DNA of 14,828 nt, from assembly GCA_039800165.1 (NCBI GenBank), contig JBDLRH010000038.1, positions 1-14,828 on the forward strand, read 5' to 3'. Position numbers and translations under genes: made by a program. Source of the DNA: JBDLRH01 sp039800165 (GTDB lineage Bacteria; Pseudomonadota; Gammaproteobacteria; Burkholderiales; Burkholderiaceae_C). Under the pieces are notes generated by a model. That model did no database searches. It was not told the DNA's origin and was given only the letters and a program-made list of their open reading frames with translations. Shown here piece after piece: positions 1-6,568 of this stretch. Each line of letters starts with the position of its first letter. Positions within the stretch are counted from its first letter, which is position 1.

Positions 1-148
1 CGCGAGCACCGCAGGGCAGTCGCGCAGCGACCTGCGCACCCGGGGAAGGCGAGCGGGTGCCGCAGGCGAAAAGCGCGGGCGAAAGAAATCAGCGCAGGCA
101 CACCCAAAGGGCAAGCAAAGCAACGCCCGCTCCCCCCAAAGGAGGAAG
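1..148. repeat. Non-coding, hairpin-rich intergenic DNA; possible dispersed repeat
   Basis: I see no convincing gene in this stretch. It lies downstream of the ZIP transporter gene, which reads away from it on the minus strand. It holds two overlapping inverted repeats. GTCGC(19-23)-GCA-GCGAC(27-31) is flanked by GCA and TGC and has one bulged C. CCTGCGCACCCG (31-42) pairs with 54-66 (CGGGTGC, a bulged C, then GCAGG), giving about 12 pairs round an 11-base loop. Near the gene end, CTCC and GGAG around 131-145 form a weak third stem, but no clear T-run follows on either strand, so a classical terminator is not supported. Structured GC-rich blocks of this kind are often repeated between genes in Burkholderiales genomes. 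That it is a repeat is inference, because only one copy is in view. Confidence 0.4.
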
Positions 149-1009
149 TCAGTGCCCGTGCGCCAACCCGCTGACCAGCGTCACCAGCGCGATGCCCACG
201 GCCAGCCAGGCGATCTGCACCGCCGTCTGCCGCGCGGTCAGATGGCGCTGCAGTTGCGGGATCAGGTCGGCCAGCGCGACGTAGACGAAGCTGCTGCTGG
301 CCACCACCAGGAAGTACGGCAAGTAGTCCTGCAACTGCTCGACCAGGAAGAAGCCGGTGAGGCCGCCGATCGCCGTCACCGCACCGGCCATCGACACCTT
401 CAGCACCGCCAGCGCAGGCCGTGCGCTGGTTTGCCGCAGCACCACCAGGTCGCCCATGTGGTGCGGCACCTCGTGCGCCAGCACCGCCAGCGCGGCCACC
501 ACACCCAGCCGCCAGTCGGCGATGAAGGCCGATGCGATCAGGATGCCGTCGCCGAAGCAGTGCACGCTGTCGCCGGTGAGGATGGACCAGCCACCGGCGC
601 GTGCAGGCGCCCCGTGCGCGTGGGCATGGTTGTGGCCATGCGCATGGGCCGCATCGTGGCCACCTTCGTGGTGGTCGTGGTGGGCGTGATGTTCATGCCC
701 GTGGTGCCACAGCTCGGCCTTGTCGAGCAGGAAGAAGAACACCACGCCGATCAGCAACGTGGCGAACAGCTCGTGGGCGCTGGCTTGCGACTCAAACGCC
801 TCGGGCAACAGGTGCATGAAGGCGGTGGCCAGCAGTGCGCCGGCGGCCAGGCTCAGCAGCGACTGCGCGCCCCGCTGCTGTGGCAGCCCCGCGTCGGCGC
901 CCGAGGCACGTGCATCGGCGCTGGCGGTGGCGCTCAGCAAGGCGGCGGCCAGCCACACGCTGCCGATGCCGCAAGCCAGCGTCGCGGCGACGATGGACAG
1001 CAGCGTCAT
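149..1009 (-). CDS. ZIP family divalent metal transporter
   Basis: A 286-residue inner-membrane protein of the ZIP (SLC39/ZupT) family, which moves zinc, iron or related divalent cations into the cytosol. The sequence shows an N-terminal hydrophobic segment (1-28), further segments near 50-68 and 80-96, a strongly histidine-rich cytoplasmic loop at about 102-133 (repeats of HHGHEHH and AHAHGHNHAH type), then the metal-site helices: HCFGDG (150-155) and HEVPHHMGD (179-187). The last helices cover about 205-285. In the second metal motif the usual HExPHE glutamate is His184. The start was placed at ATG 1009 because the protein begins there with its first membrane helix, and because the upstream extension of the frame lies inside the preceding gene. 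It follows the dienelactone hydrolase gene by one base, so the two are probably co-transcribed. The metal cannot be named from sequence; zinc is most likely given the His-rich loop. Confidence 0.9.
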   Translation of the reverse strand: MTLLSIVAATLACGIGSVWLAAALLSATASADARASGADAGLPQQRGAQSLLSLAAGALLATAFMHLLPEAFESQASAHELFATLLIGVVFFFLLDKAELWHHGHEHHAHHDHHEGGHDAAHAHGHNHAHAHGAPARAGGWSILTGDSVHCFGDGILIASAFIADWRLGVVAALAVLAHEVPHHMGDLVVLRQTSARPALAVLKVSMAGAVTAIGGLTGFFLVEQLQDYLPYFLVVASSSFVYVALADLIPQLQRHLTARQTAVQIAWLAVGIALVTLVSGLAHGH

Positions 1010-1010
1010 C

Positions 1011-1922
1011 TCAACCGGTGGCCACGCCGTTTTGCGCGAACCACTGCAGCGCGCGCTTCCAGCCGTCTTCGGCCGGTCCCTGGCGGAAGGTGGGCCGGTA
1101 GTCGGCGTGGAAGGCGTGGGGAGCATCCGGGTAAACCACGAACTGCGAGGCGCGCGCCTGCGCCGAGCCGCCTGCCAGCACGGCTTTCATGCGGTCCACC
1201 GTGTCCAGCGCAATGCCGTCGTCCTTGCCGCCGTACAGGCCCAGCACCGGCGCCTTGAGGCCCGCGCCCACATCCACCGCATGGCGCGGCGTCATCGGGT
1301 TGGTGGCGCCCACCAGCCGGCCGTACCAGGCCACGCCGGCCTTGAGCGATGCGCTGTGCGCCGCATACAGCCAGGTGATGCGCCCGCCCCAGCAAAAGCC
1401 GGTGATGCCCACGCGCGAGGTGTCGCCGCCGTTGGCGCCAGCCCAGGCCACACAGGCATCCAGGTCGCGCATCACCTGCTCGTCGGGCGTCTTGCTCACC
1501 ACCTCGGCGATCAGCTTGGCCATCTCGCCGTAGCTGCTCGGGTCGCCCTGACGGGCAAACAGCTCAGGCGCGATCGCAAGGTAGCCGGCCTGCGCAAAGC
1601 GGCGCGCGGTGTCTGCGATGTACTCATGCACGCCGAAGATCTCGTGCACCACCAGCACGATCGGCAGCTTGCTGCGACCGGCGGGCGCGGCGCGATAGGC
1701 GGGCATCTTGAAGCCGGCCGATTCGATGGTGACCTCATCGGCCACCAGGCCCTGCGCGGGCGTGCGGATCGCCTGCTGTGCCAGCACCGGCGCGGCGGCA
1801 GCGGCATAGCCCGCACCCAGCGCCGCCCCGATCGCCGCGCGGCGGGTGGGGGTCGGGCCCAGCGGCGCACGGCCGGTGCCCAGCAGGGATTTCAGGTCGT
1901 TGGCGTGATCGTGATGGTTCAT
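1011..1922 (-). CDS. Dienelactone hydrolase family protein with Tat-like signal
   Basis: A 303-residue alpha/beta hydrolase of the dienelactone hydrolase (DLH) family. Classical DLH opens the lactone ring of dienelactones to maleylacetate in chloroaromatic breakdown, but the family is wide and the substrate here is unknown. The nucleophile is Cys177 in GFCWGG (175-180). The acid is probably Asp234 or Asp235 in GGKDDG, and the histidine is His269 in APHAF. Unlike cytoplasmic DLH of about 235 residues, this protein has an N-terminal extension with a twin arginine (TRRAAIGAAL, Arg27-Arg28), an alanine-rich hydrophobic stretch and an ALAQQ-like cleavage site near 48-50, so it is probably exported to the periplasm, perhaps by Tat. 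It lies directly upstream of the ZIP transporter and is divergent from the tautomerase gene. No strong ribosome site precedes the ATG. Confidence 0.9.
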   Translation of the reverse strand: MNHHDHANDLKSLLGTGRAPLGPTPTRRAAIGAALGAGYAAAAAPVLAQQAIRTPAQGLVADEVTIESAGFKMPAYRAAPAGRSKLPIVLVVHEIFGVHEYIADTARRFAQAGYLAIAPELFARQGDPSSYGEMAKLIAEVVSKTPDEQVMRDLDACVAWAGANGGDTSRVGITGFCWGGRITWLYAAHSASLKAGVAWYGRLVGATNPMTPRHAVDVGAGLKAPVLGLYGGKDDGIALDTVDRMKAVLAGGSAQARASQFVVYPDAPHAFHADYRPTFRQGPAEDGWKRALQWFAQNGVATG

Positions 1923-1952
1923 GGTGTCCGGGGCGGCGAGGCACCGGGCCGG

Positions 1953-2029
1953 TGGGCCCGCATGGCAACGCCAGATGGCGTGGGCCCGTATAGTGCCACC
2001 GAAATCGGGCCCGGCTTGCTGCGGGCCCG
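1953..2029. repeat. Cluster of GGGCCC-centred palindromes in a divergent intergenic region
   Basis: The 140-bp gap between the divergent hydrolase and tautomerase genes carries four copies of (T/C)GGGCCCG: 1953-1960, 1981-1988, 2006-2013 and 2022-2029. The last two are the perfect 8-bp palindrome CGGGCCCG, 16 bp apart. A further CGGGCCCA lies just inside the hydrolase gene at 1854-1861. They may be operator half sites, structure-forming DNA or chance in GC-rich sequence. TATAGT at 1989-1994 abuts the second copy and could be a -10 element for the tautomerase, though no good -35 stands before it. Confidence 0.4.
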
Positions 2030-2062
2030 GTGCTCGTCCCTCATCCCCTTCAGGAGCACACC

Positions 2063-2251
2063 ATGCCCACCATTCACGTTGAAATGTTCGAAGGCCGCAC
2101 GCCCGAGCAAAAGCGCAACCTGGTCAAGGCCATCACCCAGGCGGTGGTGGACACCCTCGGCGGCAAGCCCGAGGCGGTGGACATCATCCTGGTGGACATC
2201 AAGCGCGACAACTGGGCCACCGGTGGCGAGCTCTGGTCCGAGAAAAAGTAG
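2063..2251 (+). CDS. 4-oxalocrotonate tautomerase-like protein
   Basis: A 62-residue tautomerase-superfamily protein. Members are small subunits that form hexamers and use an N-terminal proline as general base after removal of Met. Pro2 (Pro1 of the mature protein), the EGRTPEQK segment with Arg11, and the C-terminal beta-hairpin motif NWATGGEL are all present, and the mature chain aligns without gaps to 4-oxalocrotonate tautomerase as I recall that sequence. Two active-site positions differ: residue 39, Arg in the classical enzyme, is Asp, and residue 50, Phe, is Trp. The true substrate is therefore open. The start is ATG 2063, with CAGGAG at 2051-2056 as ribosome site; an earlier in-frame ATG at 2030 has no such site and would bury the proline. 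It stands alone, divergent from the hydrolase gene and convergent with polA. Confidence 0.9.
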   Translation: MPTIHVEMFEGRTPEQKRNLVKAITQAVVDTLGGKPEAVDIILVDIKRDNWATGGELWSEKK

Positions 2252-2334
2252 GCCCGTCAGGGCGGCCTCGGCTCCAGATTCGGGGGCAGGACAAGGCGCG
2301 GCAACGCCGTGATGCGCCCGAAGGTGCAGCCGGG
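2252..2334. other. Convergent intergenic gap between tautomerase gene and polA
   Basis: An 83-bp gap between two gene 3' ends. A short stem GCCC(2252-2255)-GTCA-GGGC follows the tautomerase stop, and GGCGC (2295-2299) can pair with GCGCC (2314-2318) around an inner GGC/GCC. Neither is followed by a T-run on the plus strand, nor is there a clear one on the minus strand, so factor-independent termination is not supported. Confidence 0.35.
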
Positions 2335-5133
2335 TCAGTGGGCCTGCTCCCAGTTCGGTCCCACGCCCACCTCGGCCAGCAACGGCACCTTGAGTTGCGC
2401 CACGCCGGCCATCAGGCGCGGAATTTCAGCGCGCAGCCAGTCCACTTCGTCGGCAGGCACCTCGAACACCAGTTCGTCGTGCACCTGCAGGATCATCTTC
2501 GTGCGGCGGCCCTGTGCATCCAGCGCCTTTTGCACCGCATTCATGCTGAGCTTGATGAGGTCGGCCGCGGTGCCCTGCATGGGCGCGTTGATGGCCGCGC
2601 GCTCGGCCCCGCCGCGACGCGGGCCGTTGGGTGAGTTGATCTCGGGCAGGTACAGCCGGCGGCCGAACACCGTCTCGACATAGCCGCGCGCCTTGGCCGA
2701 CTCACGGGTGTCGTCCATGTAGCGCTTCACGCCGGCAAAGCGCGCAAAGTAGCGCTCGATGTAGCTCTTGGCCGCGCCGTTGTCGATGCCGAGGTTGCGC
2801 GCCAGGCCAAAGCTGCTCATGCCGTAGATCAGGCCGAAGTTGATGACCTTCGCGTAGCGGCGCTGCTCGCTGCTGACCTGGTCGGGCGGCAGGCCGAACA
2901 CCTCGGCGGCGGTGGCGCGGTGCACATCCTGCCCCTCGTGGAAGGCGCGCAGCAGCGCTTCGTCTTCGCTCAGGTGCGCCATGATGCGCAGTTCGATCTG
3001 GCTGTAGTCGGCGCTGGCGATCAGGCAGCCCGGCGGCGCCACAAAGGCCTCGCGCACGCGCCGGCCCTCCGGGGTGCGGATGGGAATGTTCTGCAGGTTC
3101 GGATCGTTGCTGCTCAGCCGCCCGGTCACCGCCACCGCCTGCGCAAAGTGGGTGTGCACGCGGCCGGTGCGCGGATGCGCCAGCTGCGCCAGCTTGTCGG
3201 TGTAGGTGCCCTTGAGCTTGGACAGGCCGCGGTGCTCGAGGATCTTGGCCGGCAGCGGGTAGTCCTCTGCCAGCTTCTCCAGCACCTCCTCGTCGGTGCT
3301 GGGCGCGCCCGACGGCGTCTTCTTCACCACCGGCAGGCCGAGCTTGCCAAAGAAGATCTCGCCGATCTGCTTGGGGCTGCCCAGGTTGAAGGGCTGGCTG
3401 GCCAGCTCGTGCGCCTCGCGCTCGAGCGCCATGATGCGCTGGCCGAGGTCGTGGCTTTGCGCAGCCAGCGTGGCGGCGTCGATCAGCACGCCATTGCGCT
3501 CGATGCGGTATAGCGTCTCGGAGGCCTCGATCTCCAGCGCGTAGATGAAGCGCAGCTTGTCGTCGGCCTGGATGCGCGGCCACAGCACGCGGTGCACGTC
3601 CAGCGTCTGGTCGGCGTCTTCGCACGAGTATTCGGCCGCCCGCTCGATGGCAACCTGGCTGAACGGGATCTGGTGCGCGCCCTTGCCGCACAGGTCTTCG
3701 TAGTTGAGGCCGCTGCGACCGACGTGGCGCTCGGCCAGGCTCGACAGCGAATGCGGCTTGTGCACCTCCAGCACATAGCTTTGCAGCATGGTGTCGTGCG
3801 CGTAGCCCTGCACCTCGATGCCGTGGTTGGCGAACACATGCCGGTCGTACTTGACATGCTGGCCCAGCTTGGCGCGCGTGGCGTCTTCCAGCCACGGCTT
3901 CAGGCGCGCCAGCACCTCGTCCAGCGGAAGCTGCGCCGGTGCATCGGGGTAGTCGTGCTTCAGCGGAATGTAGGCCGCCTCGCCGGGCTGCACGCTCAGC
4001 GAAATGCCGACGATCTGCGCCTGCATCTCGTGCAGCGAGGTGGTCTCGGTATCCACCGCCACCAGCTCGGCGGCCTGCACCCGCGCCAGCCAGCGGTCCA
4101 GCGCTGCCCAGTCGCGCACGATCTCGTACTGGACCTGCGTGATGGCCGATGGCGTGGCCGGGGGCTCATCGAACAGGCTGGCGGTGGCCGATGCGGCTCG
4201 GGCGGGAGTGGCTGCGCCCGCTTCGCGTTCTGTGCCGCCCAGCGACGCCGCCAGCGACTTGAAGCCATAGCGCTCGCAGAAGGCGCGCAGGTCTTCGGCG
4301 CGCGGTTCACCCAGCGCCACCGCGTCCAGCGCGGGCAGGCCGGGTACATGGCCGTCGAGGTCGCAGTCGGTCTTGATCGTCAGCAATTGCCGCGCGGTGG
4401 GCAGCCAGCCAAGCGCCTTGCGCAGGTTCTCGCCAGCCACGCCCTTCACTTCGTCCGCACGCGCCACCAGCGCATCCAGCGAACCGTATTCCTGCAGCCA
4501 TTTGGCCGCCGTCTTCGGGCCGACCTTCTCGACACCCGGCACGTTGTCCACCGCGTCGCCCACCAGCGTCTGGAAGTCGACCATCAGCGCGGGCGGCACG
4601 CCAAACTCTTCGGTCACGCCGGCGATGTCGCGCCGCTTGCCGTTCATCGTGTCGATCACGGTGATGTGTTCGTTGACCAGCTGGCTCAGGTCCTTGTCGC
4701 CGCTGGAAATCACCACCTCGATGCCCTGGCGCGCAGCCGCCTGCGCCAGCGTGCCGATCACGTCGTCGGCTTCCACTCCCGGCACATCCAGCACCGTCCA
4801 GCCCAGCAGTCGCACCACCTCGTGGATGGGCTCGATCTGGCTGCGCAGGTCATCGGGCATCGGCGAGCGCTGGGCCTTGTACTGGTCGTACAGCGCATCG
4901 CGGAAGGTTGGCCCCTTGGCATCGAACACGCAGGCGGCGAAGTCGGCGCGCACGTCCTTGCGCAGCTTCTGCATCATGTTGATCATGCCGCGAATGGCCC
5001 CGGTGGCGGGGCTGGCCGGGTCGCCAGGCACCGCACGCAGGTCGGGCATCGCGTGAAAGGCGCGGTAGAGGTAGCTCGAGCCGTCGACCAGCACCAGGGT
5101 GCGCGGCGGCGTGGACGAATCAGAAGAGGTCAT
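2335..5133 (-). CDS. polA: DNA polymerase I
   Basis: A 932-residue DNA polymerase I, close to the 928 of the Escherichia coli enzyme; it fills gaps, removes Okazaki primers and serves excision repair. The 5'-3' exonuclease domain covers about 10-300 (VDGSSYLYRAF; acidic cluster VEADDVIG 120-127; SGDKDLSQL; the helix-hairpin-helix NVPGVEKVGPKTA). The 3'-5' proofreading domain at about 335-525 keeps its acidic residues: Asp361 and Glu363 (DTETTSL), Asp430 (KYDRHVF), Tyr502 and Asp506 (YSCEDAD), so proofreading is probably active. The polymerase domain has motif A with Asp709 (ADYSQIELR), the O-helix RRYAKVINFGLIYG (758-771), and motif C HDELVFE with Asp886. A low-complexity Ala/Thr linker (303-330) joins the first two domains. 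It is divergent from the DUF2782 gene across 57 bp. The start is the first Met before the conserved LVLVDGSS strand; no strong ribosome site precedes it. Confidence 0.98.
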   Translation of the reverse strand: MTSSDSSTPPRTLVLVDGSSYLYRAFHAMPDLRAVPGDPASPATGAIRGMINMMQKLRKDVRADFAACVFDAKGPTFRDALYDQYKAQRSPMPDDLRSQIEPIHEVVRLLGWTVLDVPGVEADDVIGTLAQAAARQGIEVVISSGDKDLSQLVNEHITVIDTMNGKRRDIAGVTEEFGVPPALMVDFQTLVGDAVDNVPGVEKVGPKTAAKWLQEYGSLDALVARADEVKGVAGENLRKALGWLPTARQLLTIKTDCDLDGHVPGLPALDAVALGEPRAEDLRAFCERYGFKSLAASLGGTEREAGAATPARAASATASLFDEPPATPSAITQVQYEIVRDWAALDRWLARVQAAELVAVDTETTSLHEMQAQIVGISLSVQPGEAAYIPLKHDYPDAPAQLPLDEVLARLKPWLEDATRAKLGQHVKYDRHVFANHGIEVQGYAHDTMLQSYVLEVHKPHSLSSLAERHVGRSGLNYEDLCGKGAHQIPFSQVAIERAAEYSCEDADQTLDVHRVLWPRIQADDKLRFIYALEIEASETLYRIERNGVLIDAATLAAQSHDLGQRIMALEREAHELASQPFNLGSPKQIGEIFFGKLGLPVVKKTPSGAPSTDEEVLEKLAEDYPLPAKILEHRGLSKLKGTYTDKLAQLAHPRTGRVHTHFAQAVAVTGRLSSNDPNLQNIPIRTPEGRRVREAFVAPPGCLIASADYSQIELRIMAHLSEDEALLRAFHEGQDVHRATAAEVFGLPPDQVSSEQRRYAKVINFGLIYGMSSFGLARNLGIDNGAAKSYIERYFARFAGVKRYMDDTRESAKARGYVETVFGRRLYLPEINSPNGPRRGGAERAAINAPMQGTAADLIKLSMNAVQKALDAQGRRTKMILQVHDELVFEVPADEVDWLRAEIPRLMAGVAQLKVPLLAEVGVGPNWEQAH

Positions 5134-5178
5134 GCGGGCGATGCGGTGCAGATCAAGGGATTGTGCATCGCGCCCACC

Positions 5179-5184
5179 TACAAT
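5179..5184 (+). promoter_or_regulatory. Putative -10 element (TACAAT) of the DUF2782-thrB operon
   Basis: TACAAT ends six bases before the ATG at 5191. With normal -10 to start-site spacing, transcription would begin at or within a base or two of the initiation codon, giving a leaderless or nearly leaderless mRNA. No Shine-Dalgarno sequence fits in the remaining six bases. The best -35-like match (TTGTGC at 5161) is spaced too closely at 12 bp. ATTGT at 5160-5164 and ACAAT at 5180-5184 also form an inverted repeat. Confidence 0.45.
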
Positions 5185-5190
5185 TCAGGG

Positions 5191-5595
5191 ATGCGACCGA
5201 GTGATGTTGTCCGCCCCGCCCTGCAGGCCCCTGCGCAGGTATCGACGCCTGCATCGACGCCGGCATCCGCGCTGGTGCCTGCGCTGGTTCCTGCGCTGGT
5301 TCCTGCGCTGGCGCTGCTGCTGTTCACGCTGCTGCCTTCGCTGGCCGCGGCGCAGGCTGCGCCCCGCACCGACGGCAGTGTCGAGCGCCGCATCGAGCGC
5401 ATCCGCATCGACGACCGGGCGCTCACCGTCGAGGAACTGCGCCACGGCGGCGAGACGCAAAGCATCGTGGTCACGCCGCGCGAACTGCCGGCCTATGAAA
5501 TCCAGACCAGCGACGGCGCGCGTTCGCGCCAGTTCGCGCGCGACGGCCTGAGCGAGGCCAAGGGCGCCCGGGTCTGGAACCTCATCCGCTTCTGA
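5191..5595 (+). CDS. DUF2782 family exported protein
   Basis: A 134-residue protein of the DUF2782 family, whose function is unknown. It has a long N-terminal region with a few arginines, an Ala/Pro/Val-rich repeat, a hydrophobic segment at about 37-53 and a likely signal peptidase site after AAAQA (52-56), so the mature protein of about 78 residues should be periplasmic. The mature part shows the family pattern: a charged helix (SVERRIERIRID), a strand-rich middle ending in PAYEIQ (100-105), and a C-terminal GARVWNLIRF. Genes of this family sit between polA and thrB in Burkholderiales, as here. ATG 5191 is chosen because TACAAT lies just upstream. A GTG at about residue 29 or later would give a shorter signal peptide and is a real alternative. 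Four bases separate its stop from thrB, so the two are probably co-transcribed. Confidence 0.85.
   Translation: MRPSDVVRPALQAPAQVSTPASTPASALVPALVPALVPALALLLFTLLPSLAAAQAAPRTDGSVERRIERIRIDDRALTVEELRHGGETQSIVVTPRELPAYEIQTSDGARSRQFARDGLSEAKGARVWNLIRF
5241..5304 (+). repeat. 12-bp tandem repeats within the DUF2782 signal region
   Basis: Two adjacent sets of in-frame 12-bp repeats. The first is ATCGACGCCTGC / ATCGACGCCGGC (5241-5264), each encoding Ser-Thr-Pro-Ala across the junction. The second is GCGCTGGTGCCT followed by two identical GCGCTGGTTCCT copies (5269-5304), encoding Ala-Leu-Val-Pro three times, then a degenerate GCGCTGGCGCTG. Change of copy number by slippage would alter the length of the signal peptide n- and h-regions without breaking the frame. 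Confidence 0.85.
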
Positions 5596-5599
5596 CGCC

Positions 5600-6568
5600 A
5601 TGGCGGTCTTCACGCAAGTCTCCGAGGAGGCCGCGCAGGCCCTGCTCGACCGCCTGAACCTCGGCACGCTGCAGTCGCTGCGCGGCATCGAGGGCGGCAT
5701 CGAGAACACCAACTACTTCGCCACCAGCAGCGAGGGCGAGTTCGTGCTGACGCTGTTCGAGCGGCTGACGCACGAGCAGCTGCCGTTCTACCTGCACCTG
5801 ATGAAGCACCTGGCGCAGCGCGGCATTCCGGTGCCCGACCCGGCGGCCGACGCACGCGGCGAGTTGCTGCACACGGTGTGCGGCAAGCCGGCCGCGCTGG
5901 TCAACCGCTTGCGCGGGCGCAGCGAACTGGCACCTGATGCGTCGCACTGCGCCGCGGTGGGTGCGATGCTGGCGCGCATGCACATCGCCGGGCGCGACTA
6001 CGAGCGCCGCCAGCCCAACCTGCGTGGCCTGCCGTGGTGGAACGAGACCGTGCCGGTGGTGCTGCCCCATGTGGATGCGGCTCAGGCAGCGCTGCTGCAG
6101 TCCGAGCTCGCCTTCCAGAACCATCTTGCGCAGGGCGCAGCCTACGCCGCCTTGCCGCGCGGCGCGGTGCATGCCGACCTGTTCCGCGACAACGTGATGT
6201 TCGACAACGGTGAGCTGTCGGGCTTCTTCGATTTCTATTTCGCAGGCACCGACACCTGGCTGTTCGACGTGGCCGTGGCGCTGAACGACTGGTGCGTGGA
6301 CCTGCCCAGCGGCCGCGCCGACATCGAGCGCACCCGCGCCTTCGTCAGCGCCTACACCGCGGTACGGCCGTTCTCGCGCGCCGAGCGCGATGTGCTGCCG
6401 GCGATGCTGCGTGCCGGCGCGCTGCGCTTCTGGATCTCGCGCCTGTGGGACTACCACCTGCCGCGCGAAGCCTCGATGCTCAAGCCGCACGACCCGACCC
6501 ACTTTGAGCGGGTGCTGCGTGAGCGCGTGTCCCATCCGCTGCGCGCATCGGAGCTGCCATGCAACTGA
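5600..6568 (+). CDS. thrB: Homoserine kinase, type 2 (APH fold)
   Basis: A 322-residue homoserine kinase of the aminoglycoside-phosphotransferase fold (ThrB2, COG2334). It phosphorylates homoserine with ATP to O-phosphohomoserine on the way to threonine, in the cytosol. The N-lobe holds a glycine-containing nucleotide loop (GIEGGIENTNYF, 29-40) and FVLTLFE, in which the usual lysine of the kinase strand is replaced, as is common in this family. The C-lobe has the catalytic HADLFRDN (His191, Asp193, Asn198) and the metal-binding FFDFYFAGTD (Asp211). A WNET motif (147-150) and the C-terminal FWISRLWDYHLPRE are typical of proteobacterial ThrB2. It begins four bases after the DUF2782 gene and its last ten bases overlap the start of the next gene, which argues for one operon and translational coupling. 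Confidence 0.95.
   Translation: MAVFTQVSEEAAQALLDRLNLGTLQSLRGIEGGIENTNYFATSSEGEFVLTLFERLTHEQLPFYLHLMKHLAQRGIPVPDPAADARGELLHTVCGKPAALVNRLRGRSELAPDASHCAAVGAMLARMHIAGRDYERRQPNLRGLPWWNETVPVVLPHVDAAQAALLQSELAFQNHLAQGAAYAALPRGAVHADLFRDNVMFDNGELSGFFDFYFAGTDTWLFDVAVALNDWCVDLPSGRADIERTRAFVSAYTAVRPFSRAERDVLPAMLRAGALRFWISRLWDYHLPREASMLKPHDPTHFERVLRERVSHPLRASELPCN

Noticed and set aside
600..720. Short repeats suggesting a CRISPR or tandem array
   Set aside because: They are CAT/CAC-type codons for the His-rich loop of the ZIP transporter; there are no spacers.
720..2312. A 530-codon open frame on the plus strand across three genes
   Set aside because: It overlaps the ZIP, hydrolase and tautomerase genes, all of which have clear family sequence in other frames.
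3592..5190. Long open frame on the plus strand opposite polA, joined to the DUF2782 gene
   Set aside because: It is antisense to conserved polA codons, is rich in Arg, His, Gln and Leu as expected of GC-skewed mirror frames, and matches no family. Only the part from 5191 is real.
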